Shown here: positions 35,691-36,700 of the stretch, piece by piece | How positions within the stretch are numbered: the stretch's first letter is position 1 | How the letters are laid out: every line of letters starts with the position of its first letter | Assembly (NCBI GenBank): GCA_001593685.1 | Contig: LUKI01000022.1 | Location: 1 to 36,700, forward strand | Length of the DNA: 36,700 bases | Direction of reading: 5' to 3' | From: Gammaproteobacteria bacterium F7 | GTDB lineage: Bacteria > Pseudomonadota > Gammaproteobacteria > Pseudomonadales > IMCC2047 | Notes under the pieces: generated by a model | What the model saw: the letters and a program-made list of their open reading frames with translations, nothing else | Told to the model about the DNA's origin: nothing | Database searches by the model: none | Position numbers and translations under genes: made by a program

Positions 35691-36617
35691 CTATATATCT
35701 ACTTTATTCTTTTTCCGGTATTCAGACATTTCAAAACCTATAGGAGTTGGTTTGAACTCACCTTTATCAGCCATATTCCTACGTCTTTGATACTTTCTTA
35801 ACGCCATGTAATCCATCTCACCTAAAACGTAAAAGTCAGCAATTCCGCCTTTAATCCTGATTGGATCACGCATAAAGTCAACTCTGTACGGAACCCTAAC
35901 TCTACTGTCCCCGTATGCGCGATTATTAACCTGAATTACGAAAGTATGCACATCGTGCGCTGCGCCTTCTACAAGAAAGCTGAAAGTCTTGACGTCAGGA
36001 TTCCATTCAAGAACAAAAAGGCCATCAACCTTGCCTTGATATTTAACCCTATTGATTGGTGTAGTTAGGTCACTACAATTCACTAAACCAAAAAAATAAC
36101 CGCCATGATTATAGACTGGCGTTCCATCTATACCGTCAGCAGGTAAATATTGGCTTTTCTTTAACTTCCCAAGTTTTTGTTTTTCACCATGTGATGGCTG
36201 AAGCTTTGGTTGCATGTAAATTAGATTACTCTGATAACCAGGCCACCACGTAACCAAGGAAACTAAAGTATCGTTCCTAAGCTTATTACCCCCATTTTTG
36301 TGCGGATAATATTCTAAACCGGCCAACATGGAAATTCCTTCCCTCGCCAACCGACCTGCAATTGATATAGCCCACCTTCTAGGAATTGAGCACTCAGGAA
36401 AAACTATGTAATCGGGTTTGTTATTACCCTTGAGCACACTGTTAATTAATGAACTTAAATTCTCGTATCGTTCTCTAGATTTATCCTGTCTGCCTATAGC
36501 TGCACTTTCCCACTGAGCTTTTGTGGTCATAACATTTGTTAAAGCCACTTTGACTTTAGTCTTGCTATTGCTGGGAACTGATAAGTATCGATCAAACTCA
36601 GTATGAATAGCCCCCAT
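35691..36617 (-). CDS. Nitrilase-fold protein lacking its natural N-terminus (possible DRT/UG reverse-transcriptase C-terminal domain)
   Basis: Not recognised as a named gene. Carbon-nitrogen hydrolase layout with a candidate Glu-Lys-Cys triad: Glu in DYIVFPECSIPRRW, Lys in YMQPKLQPSHGEKQ and Cys in GYFFGLVNCSDLT (residues 96, 159, 202 counted from the open-frame TTG at 36680). After it come VDGLFVLEWNPDV and HTFVIQVNNRAYGDSRVRVPY, matching the late strands of the fold. The tail is basic. The frame stays open from 36617 (first ATG, no ribosome site) through the window edge at 36700, running antisense across a transposase start, so the visible 5' end is artificial. Such domains sit at the C-terminus of some defence-associated reverse transcriptases (UG1/UG5/UG6 type); this identity is inference. 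AT-rich relative to the isc block. Confidence 0.55.
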   Translation of the reverse strand: MGAIHTEFDRYLSVPSNSKTKVKVALTNVMTTKAQWESAAIGRQDKSRERYENLSSLINSVLKGNNKPDYIVFPECSIPRRWAISIAGRLAREGISMLAGLEYYPHKNGGNKLRNDTLVSLVTWWPGYQSNLIYMQPKLQPSHGEKQKLGKLKKSQYLPADGIDGTPVYNHGGYFFGLVNCSDLTTPINRVKYQGKVDGLFVLEWNPDVKTFSFLVEGAAHDVHTFVIQVNNRAYGDSRVRVPYRVDFMRDPIRIKGGIADFYVLGEMDYMALRKYQRRRNMADKGEFKPTPIGFEMSEYRKKNKVDI

Positions 36618-36644
36618 GACTCTAGACACTCCGCATGGTAAAAA

Positions 36645-36700
36645 TGAACCACCGGAGGAAGCATGAACAAACGTCGTCAATTCACAGAAGAATTCAAACA
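36645..36700 (+). mobile_element. Left edge of an IS3-like insertion sequence (partial)
   Basis: A transposase-type ATG with strong ribosome site occurs at 36663, right at the interrupted 5' side of the nitrilase-like gene. TGAACC at 36645 could be the terminal repeat, as some IS3-family ends begin this way, but only 18 bases would separate it from the ATG, so the exact boundary (36618-36662) is uncertain. The rest lies outside the window. Confidence 0.45.
36663..36700 (+). CDS. IS3-family transposase OrfA, 5' fragment
   Basis: Twelve residues only: MNKRRQFTEEFK, the characteristic opening of IS3-family OrfA (HTH_Tnp_1) proteins. GGAGG lies at 36654-36658, four bases before the ATG. Runs off the window. 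Confidence 0.6.
   Translation, partial: MNKRRQFTEEFK

Overview
The window looks like a chromosomal segment of a free-living, probably marine gammaproteobacterium. The gene order hisS-yfgM-bamB-der, a complete iscRSUA-hscBA-fdx-iscX operon, pilW/rodZ upstream of hisS, PilU, class I and class II fumarases and a QseE/QseG/QseF (GlrK/GlrR) two-component locus all fit Gammaproteobacteria. Several proteins read closest to the Pseudomonas/Cellvibrionales (Spongiibacteraceae-like) branch, but genus placement is inference. No rRNA, tRNA or CRISPR array was seen.

Layout. 1-2250 (+): a phosphate-selective-type porin followed by an orphan TupA-like oxyanion-binding protein, separated by a strong inverted repeat. 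2311-2990 (-): an IbpA-type small heat-shock gene with a textbook sigma-32 promoter and a leader that folds like a ROSE RNA thermometer. 3013-3236: copy A of a dispersed intergenic repeat. 3240-8647: LpxL-family acyltransferase, M16 lipoprotein peptidase, exonuclease I. 8747-12223 (-): PilU, a membrane diguanylate cyclase, YqcC and pterin carbinolamine dehydratase. 12381-15920 (-): tandem class I and class II fumarases and a MORN-like secreted protein. 16051-16404 (+): YciH/SUI1.

16401-20795 (-) is the most interesting regulatory unit: glrK-qseG-glrR followed by a sigma-54 promoter with two TGTC-N10-GACA sites, leading into a LuxI/FeeM-like acyltransferase gene. 20903-28961 (-) is a housekeeping block (der, bamB, yfgM, hisS, rodZ, pilW, rlmN, ndk). 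29007-29276 is copy B of the repeat, lying between a plausible promoter and ndk. 29413-35143 (-) is the full isc operon behind an IscR-type autoregulated promoter.

35212-36700 is different: AT-rich, gene-poor, and ending in a nitrilase-fold protein that lacks its natural N-terminus because the start of an IS3-type transposase gene abuts it. The best guess is the remains of a defence-associated reverse transcriptase with a C-terminal nitrilase domain, or another nitrilase-fold effector, at the edge of an accessory island.

How the genes work together: the isc operon builds Fe-S clusters (needed for example by the class I fumarase and RlmN encoded here); pilW, pilU and the cyclase relate to type IV pili and surface behaviour; bamB, yfgM, the LpxL homologue and QseG concern the envelope; and the GlrK/GlrR pair appears wired to a small-molecule acyltransferase instead of the enterobacterial GlmY small RNA.
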